Positions 26,765-35,620 of a stretch of 64,000 nt of DNA are shown here, one piece after another. Both the position numbers and the translations under genes were made by a program. Numbering within the stretch: position 1 is the stretch's first letter; the number at the start of each line of letters is the position of its first letter. Origin of the DNA: Sporosarcina sp. 6E9 (lineage in GTDB: Bacteria > Bacillota > Bacilli > Bacillales_A > Planococcaceae). Location of the stretch: the NCBI RefSeq assembly GCF_017921835.1, contig NZ_JAGEMN010000001.1, forward strand, positions 1,791,874-1,855,873, in the 5' to 3' direction. Under the pieces are notes generated by a model. It was not told where the DNA came from. It searched no databases and was given only the letters and a program-made list of their open reading frames with translations.

Positions 26765-28237
26765 TTAAAAGTACTTCGATAAGTCGCTCGCAATTCCAAT
26801 ATACTTTTCAAATGCTTTTGCATAGACTTCATGATTATCCATATTCGGTTGTATAATTGCTTCAATCGGGATATTCTGTTTAATTTTTTCAAATGAATCC
26901 ACCTGACCGATTGCAACCAACGCAGTCCATGCCGCTCCCCAAGCCGCACTATGGTGGCTTTCAGAAACATAGACATCCTTTCCAAATACATCAGCTAGCA
27001 TTTGCACCCAAAGTGGAGATTGAGCTAGACCGCCATTGACGAATATTTTTTCTGGTTCGCCAACTTTCTTTTCAAGCGCTTTACCGATATGGTATAGATT
27101 ATACGTAATCCCTTCCAAAACAGCACGAACTAAGTGTTCTTTTTTGTGTGTGATAGAAAGTCCAAAGAAATTACCTTTCGCTTCTTGTTTCCATATCGGG
27201 GCTCTTTCCCCGTTTATATATGGTAAGAACAATACACCTTCAGCACCTGGAGCAACTTTCTCTGCTTCAGCAGTTAACTGATCGAAACTTCCTTCGTATT
27301 CGATAAGTTCTTTTAACCACTGCAATGCGATCCCACCATTATTTGTAGGTCCCCCGAGAATTGACAATTCATCAGTGAATGCATAACAAAATGTTTCTTG
27401 GCTATCACTCACTTCAAAACCTTTAATCATTTGTCGAATTGCACCACTTGTTCCAGCGGATATCGCCACTTCTCCTGGATTAATCGCTCCGCTTCCAAGG
27501 TTCGCCAATTGACCATCTGCGGAACCGATGACAAACGACATCTCACTTGAAATACCCATCTTTTCAGCAATCGTTTTATCAATGCCGGTAAGAATTTCGG
27601 TCGGTGGTACAATTCGCGAAAGTTGGTTCTTGCTAATACCTGCAAGTTCGAGTGCTTCTTCATCCCAATCGAATGTCTTCATATTAAATAATCCCGTAGC
27701 GGACGCCATCGAATAATCAATTACGCTATGGCCAAACCACTTTTGAAGAACATATTCTTTTACGGAAATAAAATAAGCGGCTTGTTGATAGGGTTCAAAA
27801 TTCGTCTCTTTCATCCAAAGCAATTTGCTTAGCGGCGACATTGGGTGATTGGGAAGTCCCGTATTCGCGTAAACGCTGTCTCCAACGGTTTCTCTAAGTT
27901 TTTTAGCTTGTTCGTTACTACGGCCATCCGCCCAAATCAAAGCTTGCGATAGCGGTTCATAATTCTCGTTCACGCAAATCAAAGAATGCATCGCACAAGA
28001 AATCCCTAGTGTTAACACCTCTTCTTTTCTTCGATTTGATTTCTTCATGCAATCATGAATCGCACCGACAGAAGCACGTTCAATTTCAATTGGATTTTGT
28101 TCGACCCTACCTGTTTCAGGGTAATTTGAAGTGATCATTCTTTCAGCAGACGCGACCAATTTGCCGTCTAATTCAAACAGTACCGCTTTTGCACTTGTTG
28201 TTCCAATATCCAATGCAAACACTAAATCTTTTTTCAT
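26765..28237 (-). CDS. gntK: Gluconokinase (FGGY family)
   Basis: 490 residues. The N-terminal phosphate loop is FALDIGTTSAKAVLF, and GISCAMHSLICVNENYEPLSQALIWADGRS followed by LPNHPMSPLSK is the pattern of GntK-type kinases rather than xylulokinase or glycerol kinase. ATP-binding motifs are in GSADGQLANLGSGA and VFVNGGLAQSPLW. It would phosphorylate D-gluconate to 6-phosphogluconate, the substrate of the gnd gene at 34165-35574. AAGGGAAG precedes the ATG. A hairpin separates it from the SDR gene upstream. Confidence 0.87.
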   Translation of the reverse strand: MKKDLVFALDIGTTSAKAVLFELDGKLVASAERMITSNYPETGRVEQNPIEIERASVGAIHDCMKKSNRRKEEVLTLGISCAMHSLICVNENYEPLSQALIWADGRSNEQAKKLRETVGDSVYANTGLPNHPMSPLSKLLWMKETNFEPYQQAAYFISVKEYVLQKWFGHSVIDYSMASATGLFNMKTFDWDEEALELAGISKNQLSRIVPPTEILTGIDKTIAEKMGISSEMSFVIGSADGQLANLGSGAINPGEVAISAGTSGAIRQMIKGFEVSDSQETFCYAFTDELSILGGPTNNGGIALQWLKELIEYEGSFDQLTAEAEKVAPGAEGVLFLPYINGERAPIWKQEAKGNFFGLSITHKKEHLVRAVLEGITYNLYHIGKALEKKVGEPEKIFVNGGLAQSPLWVQMLADVFGKDVYVSESHHSAAWGAAWTALVAIGQVDSFEKIKQNIPIEAIIQPNMDNHEVYAKAFEKYIGIASDLSKYF

Positions 28238-28284
28238 CGTGACTTCTTCCCTTCCAGATATAAAATTCTACTTTAATAAAGAAG

Positions 28285-28311
28285 AAGCTTTGGATTTTTA
28301 CTCCAAAGCTT
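28285..28311 (-). terminator. Intra-operon terminator or attenuator
   Basis: AAGCTTTGGA and TCCAAAGCTT form a perfect ten-pair stem with loop TTTTTAC, followed on the minus strand by TTCTTCTTT. It lies between the SDR gene and gntK and may reduce downstream expression. Confidence 0.75.
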
Positions 28312-28321
28312 GGTATCGAAT

Positions 28322-29092
28322 TTAAATTGTCATACTTCCAAAACCGCCGTCAACGCGGATTAACGTTCCCGTAACAAAGCTAGATGCTTTATCAGATGCA
28401 AGCCATACTGCTGTACCCACTAACTCTTCAGGATCACCGAATCGATTCATCGGCGTATGGCCCATGATAGATTCGATTCTTTCTTCGCTTAAGATTTTAC
28501 GGTTTTGTTCAGCAGGGAAGAATCCAGGGATAATCGCATTGACGCGGATGCCGTATGGCGCGAATTCGCGTGCCAAGAATTGTGTCATATTGTTAACGCC
28601 TGCTTTAGAAACAGAGTAGGTGAATACCCTTGAAAGCGGTGTTGTTGAAGAGACAGATGATATGTTAATGATGCTGCCTTTTCTTTCTTGATCGATCATC
28701 TTTTTGGCAAATACTTGCGTCGTTAGCATGATGCCTTTTAAGTTTACATCTAAAATATGGTCCCACTCGTCTTCTTCTATTTCAAAGAACGGTGTCGGAC
28801 TGTTCGCGCCCGGTGCATTCAATAAAATATCCCATCCGCCTGACCATGCTTCAATTTCAGTTGCAACATTTTCAAGAGATTCTTTAGAAACGACATCTGC
28901 GCGAAATGCTTTTGCTTTTCCACCGTTTTCAATAATTTCTTGTACAACCTTCTCCGCTGTCTCTAAATTACGGCCAACAACAGCTATTTGTGCACCTTGG
29001 TCCGCCAATCCTTTAACCATTGATGATCCCAATACACTGTTACCGCCAATCGCTACTGCTGTTTTCCCAGTCAAATCAAATAACTTTCCCAT
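28322..29092 (-). CDS. SDR oxidoreductase, D-mannonate oxidoreductase (YjmF/UxuB-like) candidate
   Basis: 256 residues. The NAD loop is GKTAVAIGGNSVLG; the catalytic residues are Ser in INISSVSS and YSVSK. The segment PGFFPAEQNRKIL and HTPMNRFGDPEELVGTAVWL resembles YjmF, the SDR-type fructuronate/mannonate oxidoreductase of Bacillus, more than gluconate 5-dehydrogenases. Its position between larA and gntK, with uxaC nearby, fits reduction of fructuronate to mannonate. Gluconate 5-dehydrogenase or KduD-type activity is the alternative. Confidence 0.75.
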   Translation of the reverse strand: MGKLFDLTGKTAVAIGGNSVLGSSMVKGLADQGAQIAVVGRNLETAEKVVQEIIENGGKAKAFRADVVSKESLENVATEIEAWSGGWDILLNAPGANSPTPFFEIEEDEWDHILDVNLKGIMLTTQVFAKKMIDQERKGSIINISSVSSTTPLSRVFTYSVSKAGVNNMTQFLAREFAPYGIRVNAIIPGFFPAEQNRKILSEERIESIMGHTPMNRFGDPEELVGTAVWLASDKASSFVTGTLIRVDGGFGSMTI

Positions 29093-29124
29093 TTGTAAAA
29101 TCTCCTCTATCCATAATTCAGCGT

Positions 29125-30393
29125 TTACGCTAAGTTTCCTTCATCATCAAATTCCAATTCAAACAACGCTGATACTTTTGTCAAGTACTCATTATTTTCA
29201 ACTTCGTCCAATAAAGCCTCTGACACTTCAATCTCACTTAGTTCTAACGTATTTTTGATGCGCACCATTTTCACTTGAGTGAAATCAAGAATATTACAAG
29301 TCTTAATTGCCGCCTTTAAAGCTAGTCGGTCATTCGCCAATGTCGTAGCAGCTTTTGTTGGCGCGACGACTGTTGAAGTGAGTCCATTTGCGTACGTCGC
29401 ATCCCAATCTGTTTTATCAATTAACCGCTGCGTCGTGAAGTCTGCAGTTCCAACACCGTTTGCATTTCCTTCAGTTTCATGCGTCAAGTCAAGAACGACC
29501 ATCTTATTCACTTCAGGTCCGCCGTGCGCATAAGGCGTTGGGTAACGTCCCGTAATATTCGGATCCATGCCATCTCCGCTAATGTTTTTACCGATTTCAT
29601 CGATAATCAAAACATCGATATTTTTGAAATTAATCTTCGGCAATAGTTTTTTCGCCAACTTTTGAAGTTCAGTTTCTCTCGATTCAATGACATCCGGTAG
29701 CAATACTTCGACATGGGCGACCTTATCAAAAGCATTTTCAACCGTCGCAACGCCAAAAAGTACAGGTAGTTTTTCGAGAATCATATTCGACATTAGAATA
29801 ATATGTTTTCCCATATGTTCAAATCCGAGCTGATGACAAGCTTCTGCACCCTTCTGCTTACCCAAACCGATTGCAATCATTTTCATAATGCCACTTTCAA
29901 CAGTTCCTCTGAATGCAGTATGTGGTTTCACCCTGTTGATAACGACGATTCCATCTGCTTCAGATGCATATTTATCAACATAGACCGGCAATCCATTTTC
30001 TAACTGTCCAATTTCCACAACTTCCATGGATGAGCGAATTTCACAGTTAGCCGATTCTTCTGTAACACCTAAATGGGCTAAAACAGCTATTTGTCCTTCC
30101 GCAGATGCGCCTCCGTGACTTCCCATGCTTGGAACGATGAAGGGTTTAGCGCCAAGGTCTTGTAAAAATTTTATCGTTCGTGCAGTCACTTCAACAATTT
30201 GGTCAACACCTCGGCTCCCAACAGCTACTGCGATTTCCATTCCGGGCTTTACCGTTTTCCGAATTTCCTCTTGTTGCAAAGCATCTGTCAATGCTTGATC
30301 AACATCATCTATCTGTTTATTGTCGAATGTTTGCTTAACTTTCATCATTTTCGGTACTGGAATGTCTTTTAAAAGTTCATCAATAATGCTCAT
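29125..30393 (-). CDS. larA: LarA-family nickel-dependent hydroxyacid racemase/epimerase
   Basis: 422 residues from the ATG at 30393 (AGGAG ten bases upstream). Key residues of LarA are kept: His in MGSHGG (about 93), His in VKPHTAF (about 158), the cofactor-linked Lys in ESGIMKM (about 171) and His in ACHQLG (about 187). The family swaps the configuration at C2 of alpha-hydroxy acids through the nickel-pincer cofactor. Homologues of LarA include gluconate epimerases. Beside gntK and an SDR, a mannonate/gluconate 2-epimerase is more likely than a lactate racemase. Confidence 0.88.
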   Translation of the reverse strand: MSIIDELLKDIPVPKMMKVKQTFDNKQIDDVDQALTDALQQEEIRKTVKPGMEIAVAVGSRGVDQIVEVTARTIKFLQDLGAKPFIVPSMGSHGGASAEGQIAVLAHLGVTEESANCEIRSSMEVVEIGQLENGLPVYVDKYASEADGIVVINRVKPHTAFRGTVESGIMKMIAIGLGKQKGAEACHQLGFEHMGKHIILMSNMILEKLPVLFGVATVENAFDKVAHVEVLLPDVIESRETELQKLAKKLLPKINFKNIDVLIIDEIGKNISGDGMDPNITGRYPTPYAHGGPEVNKMVVLDLTHETEGNANGVGTADFTTQRLIDKTDWDATYANGLTSTVVAPTKAATTLANDRLALKAAIKTCNILDFTQVKMVRIKNTLELSEIEVSEALLDEVENNEYLTKVSALFELEFDDEGNLA

Positions 30394-30433
30394 AACATGA
30401 TCCACTCCTATTCTTTATATTCTGTTCGAAATG

Positions 30434-30470
30434 AAAAGCACTTCACCATAAGCTATAGTGAAGTGCTTTT
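30434..30470 (-). terminator. Terminator after larE
   Basis: AAAAGCACTTCAC and GTGAAGTGCTTTT pair perfectly (13 pairs), followed on the minus strand by CATTTCG. It separates larE from larA. Confidence 0.85.
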
Positions 30471-30475
30471 AATGG

Positions 30476-31303
30476 TTAGACGCTCTTTAGTACATTTTCA
30501 GGCAACTCTTCATTCATGCTGCCTGTTCGGTATCCACGTAAATCTAATGAGACATAAGTAAAGCCAAGCGATTTAAGTTTTAAATGGATGCTATCACGTT
30601 GCTCGACTAATTTCCCGATTTCTTCAGGAGTTACCTCAATACGTGCAATGTTATCGTGGTGACGAACACGTACTTGAGGGAAGCCAATTTTCGCTAAGAA
30701 GATTTCAGCTTGATCAACTTGTTCGATTTTTTGTTGATCAATTTCGATGCCGTATGGAATTCTTGATGCAAGACTGCATGACGCTGGCTTATCCCATACC
30801 GGGAGTCCTAACTGATTGGCAAGCTCCCGGACCTCTTTCTTATAGATTTTCGCTTCTTGCAATACGCTACGCGCGCCAGCTTCTTTTCTTGCGCGCATGC
30901 CTGGGCGGAAATCGTCCAAATCATCCATGATCATGCCATCTAAAACGTATGGATAATCCATGCGCTCTGCTAGCTCATTTAAGTGTGTATAAAGCATTTT
31001 TTTGCTGTAATACCAACTGTCAGGTGTGTTGGCAACGATATCCGGATTATCTAATTCTTTGATTTCTGTTTTATAAACCTCTACACCCATGTCTTCTGCA
31101 AGTTTAACCGCATCTTCAAACTCTTGTTTACGGAACAGTTCTGATGCAACTACGACTGCTAACACTTGATCTCCTAGTTCTTCTTGTGCTCTTTTTAAAA
31201 CCAAAGCGCTGTCCACGCCGCCCGAGAACGCGACCATGACGCGTCCCATTTCAGAAAGGATTTCCCCTAATTCAAGATTCTTTTGAATAGATGTTTCGTT
31301 CAT
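30476..31303 (-). CDS. larE: LarE, sulfur insertase for the nickel-pincer cofactor
   Basis: 275 residues from the ATG at 31303. The PP-loop VAFSGGVDSALVL binds ATP. A single cysteine in KPASCSLASRIPYG (about residue 176) is at the position of the sacrificial Cys in L. plantarum LarE. No other Cys occurs, so the [4Fe-4S] type with three Cys is excluded and each protein would give up its own sulfur. It carries its own terminator. An imperfect cre site lies about 110 bases upstream. Confidence 0.93.
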   Translation of the reverse strand: MNETSIQKNLELGEILSEMGRVMVAFSGGVDSALVLKRAQEELGDQVLAVVVASELFRKQEFEDAVKLAEDMGVEVYKTEIKELDNPDIVANTPDSWYYSKKMLYTHLNELAERMDYPYVLDGMIMDDLDDFRPGMRARKEAGARSVLQEAKIYKKEVRELANQLGLPVWDKPASCSLASRIPYGIEIDQQKIEQVDQAEIFLAKIGFPQVRVRHHDNIARIEVTPEEIGKLVEQRDSIHLKLKSLGFTYVSLDLRGYRTGSMNEELPENVLKSV

Positions 31304-31412
31304 TTTCTTCAACCCACTTTTCTAATTTTTATTGTAAAATTGCTGCTGACCTTTTTCTATTTTACGTCTCATTAATTTGACCGGCAAACAAACTATCTTT
31401 ATTCATTATAGG

Positions 31413-31427
31413 TGTAAGCGCTTTACA
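31413..31427 (-). promoter_or_regulatory. Imperfect cre-like site upstream of larE
   Basis: TGTAAGCGCTTTACA has a good left half-site and core (TGTAAGCGCTTT) but is one base too long to fit the consensus fully. The 31313-31570 gap otherwise holds only the terminator of the next gene. Confidence 0.3.
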
Positions 31428-31519
31428 ATTCAAGCTTTTTTTATTGTATTAAAAAAGAGCTACACACGCCTTTTTCGAGTTATCTAACAGTCGATTAATG
31501 TTTAAATTCCCATAAATAA

Positions 31520-31566
31520 AAAAAGTGAAGAAGTAGGATTAATAAATTCACTTCTACACTTTTTCT
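31520..31566 (-). terminator. Terminator after the 115-residue gene
   Basis: AAAGTG.GAAGT and ACTTC..CACTTT pair across a 15-base loop, then TTTTTTATTT on the minus strand. Confidence 0.75.
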
Positions 31567-31570
31567 TTTT

Positions 31571-31918
31571 TCATTGCACCGAAGTATAACAATCATGTTT
31601 CTGTAAGATAGAAAGTACATGATCATATTCGGATTCTTCCACTTCCAACTTCAATAAATGAGTCGGATGAGCGTCTTCTTCTCCCGTAAAGACATCTTCT
31701 TCGATGCCAATCGGCGCGCTTACACCAACCGGGCCGGCGCTAGCTGGCATCCCGGAACTTCCGATGTTCGTCGGGAAGAAAGGCGTAAATAACCTTGTCT
31801 CACTTTCTTCTCCCATTTCATCGATAACCAAGTTATTCACTCTGGCGGTTTGTAAACTTGCACGTACGGATTCAGCATCGTTTTCACTTTTCAAATAAAC
31901 TTCTACACTTCTAGTCAT
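31571..31918 (-). CDS. Uncharacterised protein (115 aa)
   Basis: 115 residues from the ATG at 31918, with GGGGATG eight bases upstream. An N-terminal beta-alpha-beta start (RSVEVYLKSENDAESVRASL), a central Gly/Pro/Ala-rich stretch (about 50-75) and a C-terminal helix ending HDCYTSVQ suggest a ferredoxin-like fold with a flexible loop. I do not recognise the family. It lies between larC1 and larE, but its own terminator suggests it is co-transcribed only with larC1. Confidence 0.7.
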   Translation of the reverse strand: MTRSVEVYLKSENDAESVRASLQTARVNNLVIDEMGEESETRLFTPFFPTNIGSSGMPASAGPVGVSAPIGIEEDVFTGEEDAHPTHLLKLEVEESEYDHVLSILQKHDCYTSVQ

Positions 31919-32013
31919 TAGGATCATCCCCTATTCACTTATAGTTTCGATTATAAACAGGATTCCCTAATCTCTAAATTGTAAACCAAATGGCCCGTAC
32001 GTCATGTGTTTAC

Positions 32014-32775
32014 TTAACTTCCAATAATTACGCGTAAAACATTTGGATGAGTCGTAAATGTTTTCGTTCCAGCGCCATATCCAATTGACGTCACTTTCAT
32101 CGCCGGCAACGTTCCAAAACTTTCAGCAAGTACCGCTACAATTGCAGCACCAGTCGGTGTAGCCAGTTCTCCTTTTACATCGCTCGCAGCTATCGGAATA
32201 CCGCGAAGAATTTCCAATGTCGCGGGCGCAGGTACCGGATAGATTCCATGATCAATATGAATCTTTCCTGAGCCAACAGGAATTGGTGATGATTGAATCG
32301 TATTAATCTCCAACTGATCAAGTAATATCGCTGTCCCAACGATATCGATTATAGAATCGACAGCCCCTACTTCATGGAAATGAACATCATCTAACGCAAC
32401 ACCATGAATCATGCCTTCTGCAATTCCAATTTTCCTGAAAATAGATAAGGCCATGTCTTCAACGCTTTCAGATAAACCTGCTGATTTAATGAGCTTCACA
32501 ATATGTTTGTAAGAACGATGGCTATGCCCGTGATGGTGTTCGTGTTCGTGATTATGCTCGTGGCTATGTTCTTTATTGGTCAACAAAACATCGAACTTTG
32601 TACTCGTTATGCCATTTTTTACGACTTTCGTAAACGTTAAGTCATATTCATCTTCTAGCGTCAGCTTTTTTAATTCATTCACCAATTGAGTTGCATCTCC
32701 ACCTGCATCGATTAAAGCACTGATGACCATGTCTCCACTGATTCCTGAAAAACAATCAAAATATAATATATTCAT
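32014..32775 (-). CDS. larC1: LarC N-terminal half (LarC1), separate gene
   Basis: 253 residues. MNILYFDCFSGISGDM, DDVHFHEVGAVDSI and ATPTGAAI are standard LarC1 motifs. Residues 69-86 are very rich in His (HSHEHNHEHEHHHGHSH), probably a nickel store. It ends by an ordinary TAA after VLRVIIGS. The matching C-terminal half is about 6 kb downstream at 25519-25989. It diverges from the ROK repressor across 138 bases. Confidence 0.92.
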   Translation of the reverse strand: MNILYFDCFSGISGDMVISALIDAGGDATQLVNELKKLTLEDEYDLTFTKVVKNGITSTKFDVLLTNKEHSHEHNHEHEHHHGHSHRSYKHIVKLIKSAGLSESVEDMALSIFRKIGIAEGMIHGVALDDVHFHEVGAVDSIIDIVGTAILLDQLEINTIQSSPIPVGSGKIHIDHGIYPVPAPATLEILRGIPIAASDVKGELATPTGAAIVAVLAESFGTLPAMKVTSIGYGAGTKTFTTHPNVLRVIIGS

Positions 32776-32850
32776 TTTTACAATTCCTTCCTATGTTATA
32801 ATCATATCAGTTAGCCTTTTGAAAGCCTTTCCATGAAGCTATATATACGT

Positions 32851-32880
32851 TATTATAGTTTGGTGACTAAACAAAATAAG
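32851..32880. promoter_or_regulatory. Candidate operator between ROK repressor and larC1
   Basis: TTATAGTTTGG and TAAACAAAATAA form an imperfect inverted repeat around TGAC. Its half-sites (TTTGTTTA/TAAACAAA) resemble those of the larger palindrome before uxaC (37062-37094), which suggests the same regulator. Confidence 0.4.
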
Positions 32881-32913
32881 TTGATTCTATGAAAAATTGG
32901 AGGGCGAAAATCT

Positions 32914-34086
32914 ATGATTACTGGTGATGGCGCTTATATCAAAAAAATAAATCGAAGTATCATTTTAAGTAAAATCATTGAACATAAAATGATTTCTAGA
33001 GCTGAACTATCTAAAATTACCGGGTTGAATAAAGCAACGATATCCGTTCAAGTTGCTGATTTATTAAACGAAGAATTAATTAATGAAACTAGGCTTGAAC
33101 ATAATGTCGTTGGCAGAAGGCCGATTATGCTATCTATCAACAAAAGTGTTGGCTATGTATTAGGTATTGATCTTGATTATAAACTTATCCAATATACGGT
33201 CGCTGATTTAAGCGGCAAGCCAGTTCACTACGAATCCGTGGAATTTGAAACAGATAATTATGAAGAAATTATCCGTTTACTCATTAAACAGATTAACACA
33301 TATAAAAGCAAGTATTCAAAAAGACGATATGGATTGGTTAGCGTCATGATTGGCGTCCATGGAACGGTAAATATAGACGAAAGCATCTTTTTCATCCCTA
33401 CATATCAGTGGCAAGATAAATCATTGAAAGATGATTTGATGGATGAACTGGATTTGCCTATCACCATTCAAAACAACGCCAACTTGTCCGCTTACGCCGA
33501 ACGAGTTTATAAGCACCATGAAAGCAATAATTTGCTTTGCATCATGCTTTCTTCGGGTATCGGTGTCGGCATCATGATTGACGGTAAGCTTCACAAAGGA
33601 TTCCACGGTTATGCCGGTGAAATGGGCCATATGATTATTGCTCAGGACGGGGAACTTTGTCGGTGCGGAAACCGCGGTTGCTGGGAACAATATGCATCCG
33701 AGACAAGTCTGCTCGCCCGACTCTCTTCGCAACTCGATGTGCCAAAATTAACATACAAAGACGTTCAGAATTTAATCGCTAAAAATGATCCCTCGACAAT
33801 CGCGTTGATTGAAAATTTTATCGTAGATCTGTCAACTGGTCTTAATAATATTATTAATATGTATAACCCGGAGACCTTGGTTTTAACAAGTGAAATCTTA
33901 AAAATGTACCCCGATTCCATCGAGAAGATTAAAAGTAATTTTAAATCGACAGTTAGCAAGTACGGAACTATTGAAATTTCGGACCTAGGGAATAAATCCT
34001 GTTCAATCGGTGCCTGTGCATTGGGGATACAACGATTTTTAGAAGTTCCTAACCTCCTTTTATCCCTTGAAGAACAACAAACTTGA
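32914..34086 (+). CDS. ROK-family transcriptional repressor (XylR/NagC type)
   Basis: 390 residues. A winged helix at 15-70 (MISRAELSKITGLNKATISV) is followed by a ROK kinase-like domain. The zinc motif LCRCGNRGCWE (about 247-257) and GYAGEMGH are intact, while the phosphate loop is degenerate (GIDLDYKLI), as in repressors that bind but do not phosphorylate sugars. GGAGGGCG precedes the ATG. It sits between gnd and larC1 and probably controls the uronate/gluconate genes. Confidence 0.9.
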   Translation: MITGDGAYIKKINRSIILSKIIEHKMISRAELSKITGLNKATISVQVADLLNEELINETRLEHNVVGRRPIMLSINKSVGYVLGIDLDYKLIQYTVADLSGKPVHYESVEFETDNYEEIIRLLIKQINTYKSKYSKRRYGLVSVMIGVHGTVNIDESIFFIPTYQWQDKSLKDDLMDELDLPITIQNNANLSAYAERVYKHHESNNLLCIMLSSGIGVGIMIDGKLHKGFHGYAGEMGHMIIAQDGELCRCGNRGCWEQYASETSLLARLSSQLDVPKLTYKDVQNLIAKNDPSTIALIENFIVDLSTGLNNIINMYNPETLVLTSEILKMYPDSIEKIKSNFKSTVSKYGTIEISDLGNKSCSIGACALGIQRFLEVPNLLLSLEEQQT

Positions 34087-34111
34087 ATCCTTGACCTGAG
34101 GATTCTTTTTT
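34085..34111 (+). terminator. Terminator after the ROK repressor
   Basis: GAATCC and GGATTC pair around TTGACCTGA, followed by TTTTTT. The stem includes part of the stop codon. Confidence 0.8.
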
Positions 34112-34116
34112 AATAA

Positions 34117-34154
34117 AAACAAACGCCCATTTCAAATTGAATGGACGTTTGTAT
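34117..34154 (-). terminator. Terminator after gnd
   Basis: ACAAACG.CCATT and AATGG.CGTTTGT pair with one mismatch, followed on the minus strand by TTTTTATT. Confidence 0.85.
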
Positions 34155-34164
34155 GTCATTAATA

Positions 34165-35574
34165 TTAGAACCAGTTTGTGTGGAAAGAACCTTCTTTGTC
34201 TTTACGCTCATACGTATGTGCGCCAAAATAATCACGTTGTGCTTGGATTAAGTTCGCTGACAAGTTTTCTGAACGGTAGCTATCGTAATAGGAAATCGCG
34301 CTTGCAAATGCAGGAACCGGAATACCGTGTTTCACCGCAACCGATACGACTTCGCGTAAAGCTGATTGGTAATTACCGACAATATTATTGAAGTATTCAT
34401 CCAATAATAAGTTGTCCAATTCTGGATTGCGATCGTATGCTTCTTTAATATTTTGTAAGAACTGCGCACGGATAATACAGCCACCGCGCCAGATCATTGC
34501 GATATCACCGTAGCGCAAATTCCAATCGCTTTCTTCTGATTGTGCACGCATTTGTGCAAAACCTTGTGCATATGAACAAATTTTACTCATATACAAAGCT
34601 TTTCGAACTGCTTCAACAAGCTCTTCTTTATCACCAGCGAATTCGATTGCTTCAGGCGCTTTCAGTACTTTGCTTGCCCTAACGCGCTCGTCTTTCATAG
34701 ACGAAATGCAACGTGCAAATACGGCTTCAGTTATGACTGGTAGCGGAACGCCTAAATCTAATGCGTTTTTGCTAGTCCACATTCCCGTTCCTTTTTGCCC
34801 TGCTTTATCTAATATAACATCGATTAATGGCTGATCTGTTTCTTCATCGATTTTTGTAAAAATCTCAGCAGTAATTTCAATCAGGTAACTATCTAGTTCA
34901 CCTTTATTCCACTCTGTGAATGTCTCATGCAAATCCTGTGCATCCACGCCAAGAACATGTTTCAAGATGAAATACGCTTCCCCGATTAATTGCATATCGC
35001 CGTACTCGATTCCGTTATGCACCATTTTCACATAATGGCCTGCGCCGTCCGGTCCGATATAAGTACTACAAGATTCTCCGTCGACTCTTGCTGCAATTGC
35101 ATCAAATATCGGTTGAACGAGATCATAAGCTTCTCTTTGTCCGCCTGGCATAATTGAAGGACCCGTAAGCGCGCCTTCTTCTCCACCTGAAACGCCCGTA
35201 CCTATGAAGTGAATACCTGTTTTTTCCAGGTCTTTATTACGACGAATCGTATCTTCATATAATGTGTTTCCGCCGTCGATTAAGATGTCGCCTTTTTCAA
35301 GGAATGGTTGCAAAGATGCGATTGTCGCATCTGTCGGCTTTCCTGATTGAACCATAAGCATGATTTTACGTGGAACTTCTAGTGAGTTTACAAACTCTTC
35401 TATCGTTGTCGCACCAAAAAAGTTTTTGCCTTTTGCTTCATTTTCTAGAAACTCTTCAGTTCTAGCGGTTGTACGGTTAAATACTGAAACAGAATACCCC
35501 CTGCTTTCAATATTTAGGGCCAAGTTTTTTCCCATTACTGCTAAACCGATAACACCAATTTGTTGTTTAGACAT
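34165..35574 (-). CDS. gnd: 6-phosphogluconate dehydrogenase, decarboxylating
   Basis: 469 residues from the ATG at 35574 (GGAAGGAAG upstream); an earlier in-frame ATG would overlap uxa[17 protein letters not shown] is the NADP loop, GVSGGEEGA and [14 protein letters not shown] are the substrate and catalytic segments (Lys and Asn of KMVHNGIE). It makes ribulose-5-phosphate and CO2 from 6-phosphogluconate. It follows uxaC after 46 bases and supplies the step after gluconokinase. No glucose-6-phosphate dehydrogenase lies beside it, which suggests a catabolic copy. Confidence 0.95.
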   Translation of the reverse strand: MSKQQIGVIGLAVMGKNLALNIESRGYSVSVFNRTTARTEEFLENEAKGKNFFGATTIEEFVNSLEVPRKIMLMVQSGKPTDATIASLQPFLEKGDILIDGGNTLYEDTIRRNKDLEKTGIHFIGTGVSGGEEGALTGPSIMPGGQREAYDLVQPIFDAIAARVDGESCSTYIGPDGAGHYVKMVHNGIEYGDMQLIGEAYFILKHVLGVDAQDLHETFTEWNKGELDSYLIEITAEIFTKIDEETDQPLIDVILDKAGQKGTGMWTSKNALDLGVPLPVITEAVFARCISSMKDERVRASKVLKAPEAIEFAGDKEELVEAVRKALYMSKICSYAQGFAQMRAQSEESDWNLRYGDIAMIWRGGCIIRAQFLQNIKEAYDRNPELDNLLLDEYFNNIVGNYQSALREVVSVAVKHGIPVPAFASAISYYDSYRSENLSANLIQAQRDYFGAHTYERKDKEGSFHTNWF

Positions 35575-35620
35575 TTTAATTATCTTCCTTCCTGAACGAA
35601 CTTGATTTATATGGAGAAAC

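Noticed and set aside
28704-29258. Long rightward open frame (184 codons) opposite the SDR and larA genes
   Set aside because: It lies antisense to two clear enzymes, has no ribosome binding site and has no recognisable domain.
32014-32775. Programmed frameshift in larC as in L. plantarum
   Set aside because: The C-terminal half is not adjacent; it is a separate gene at 25519-25989 with its own start.
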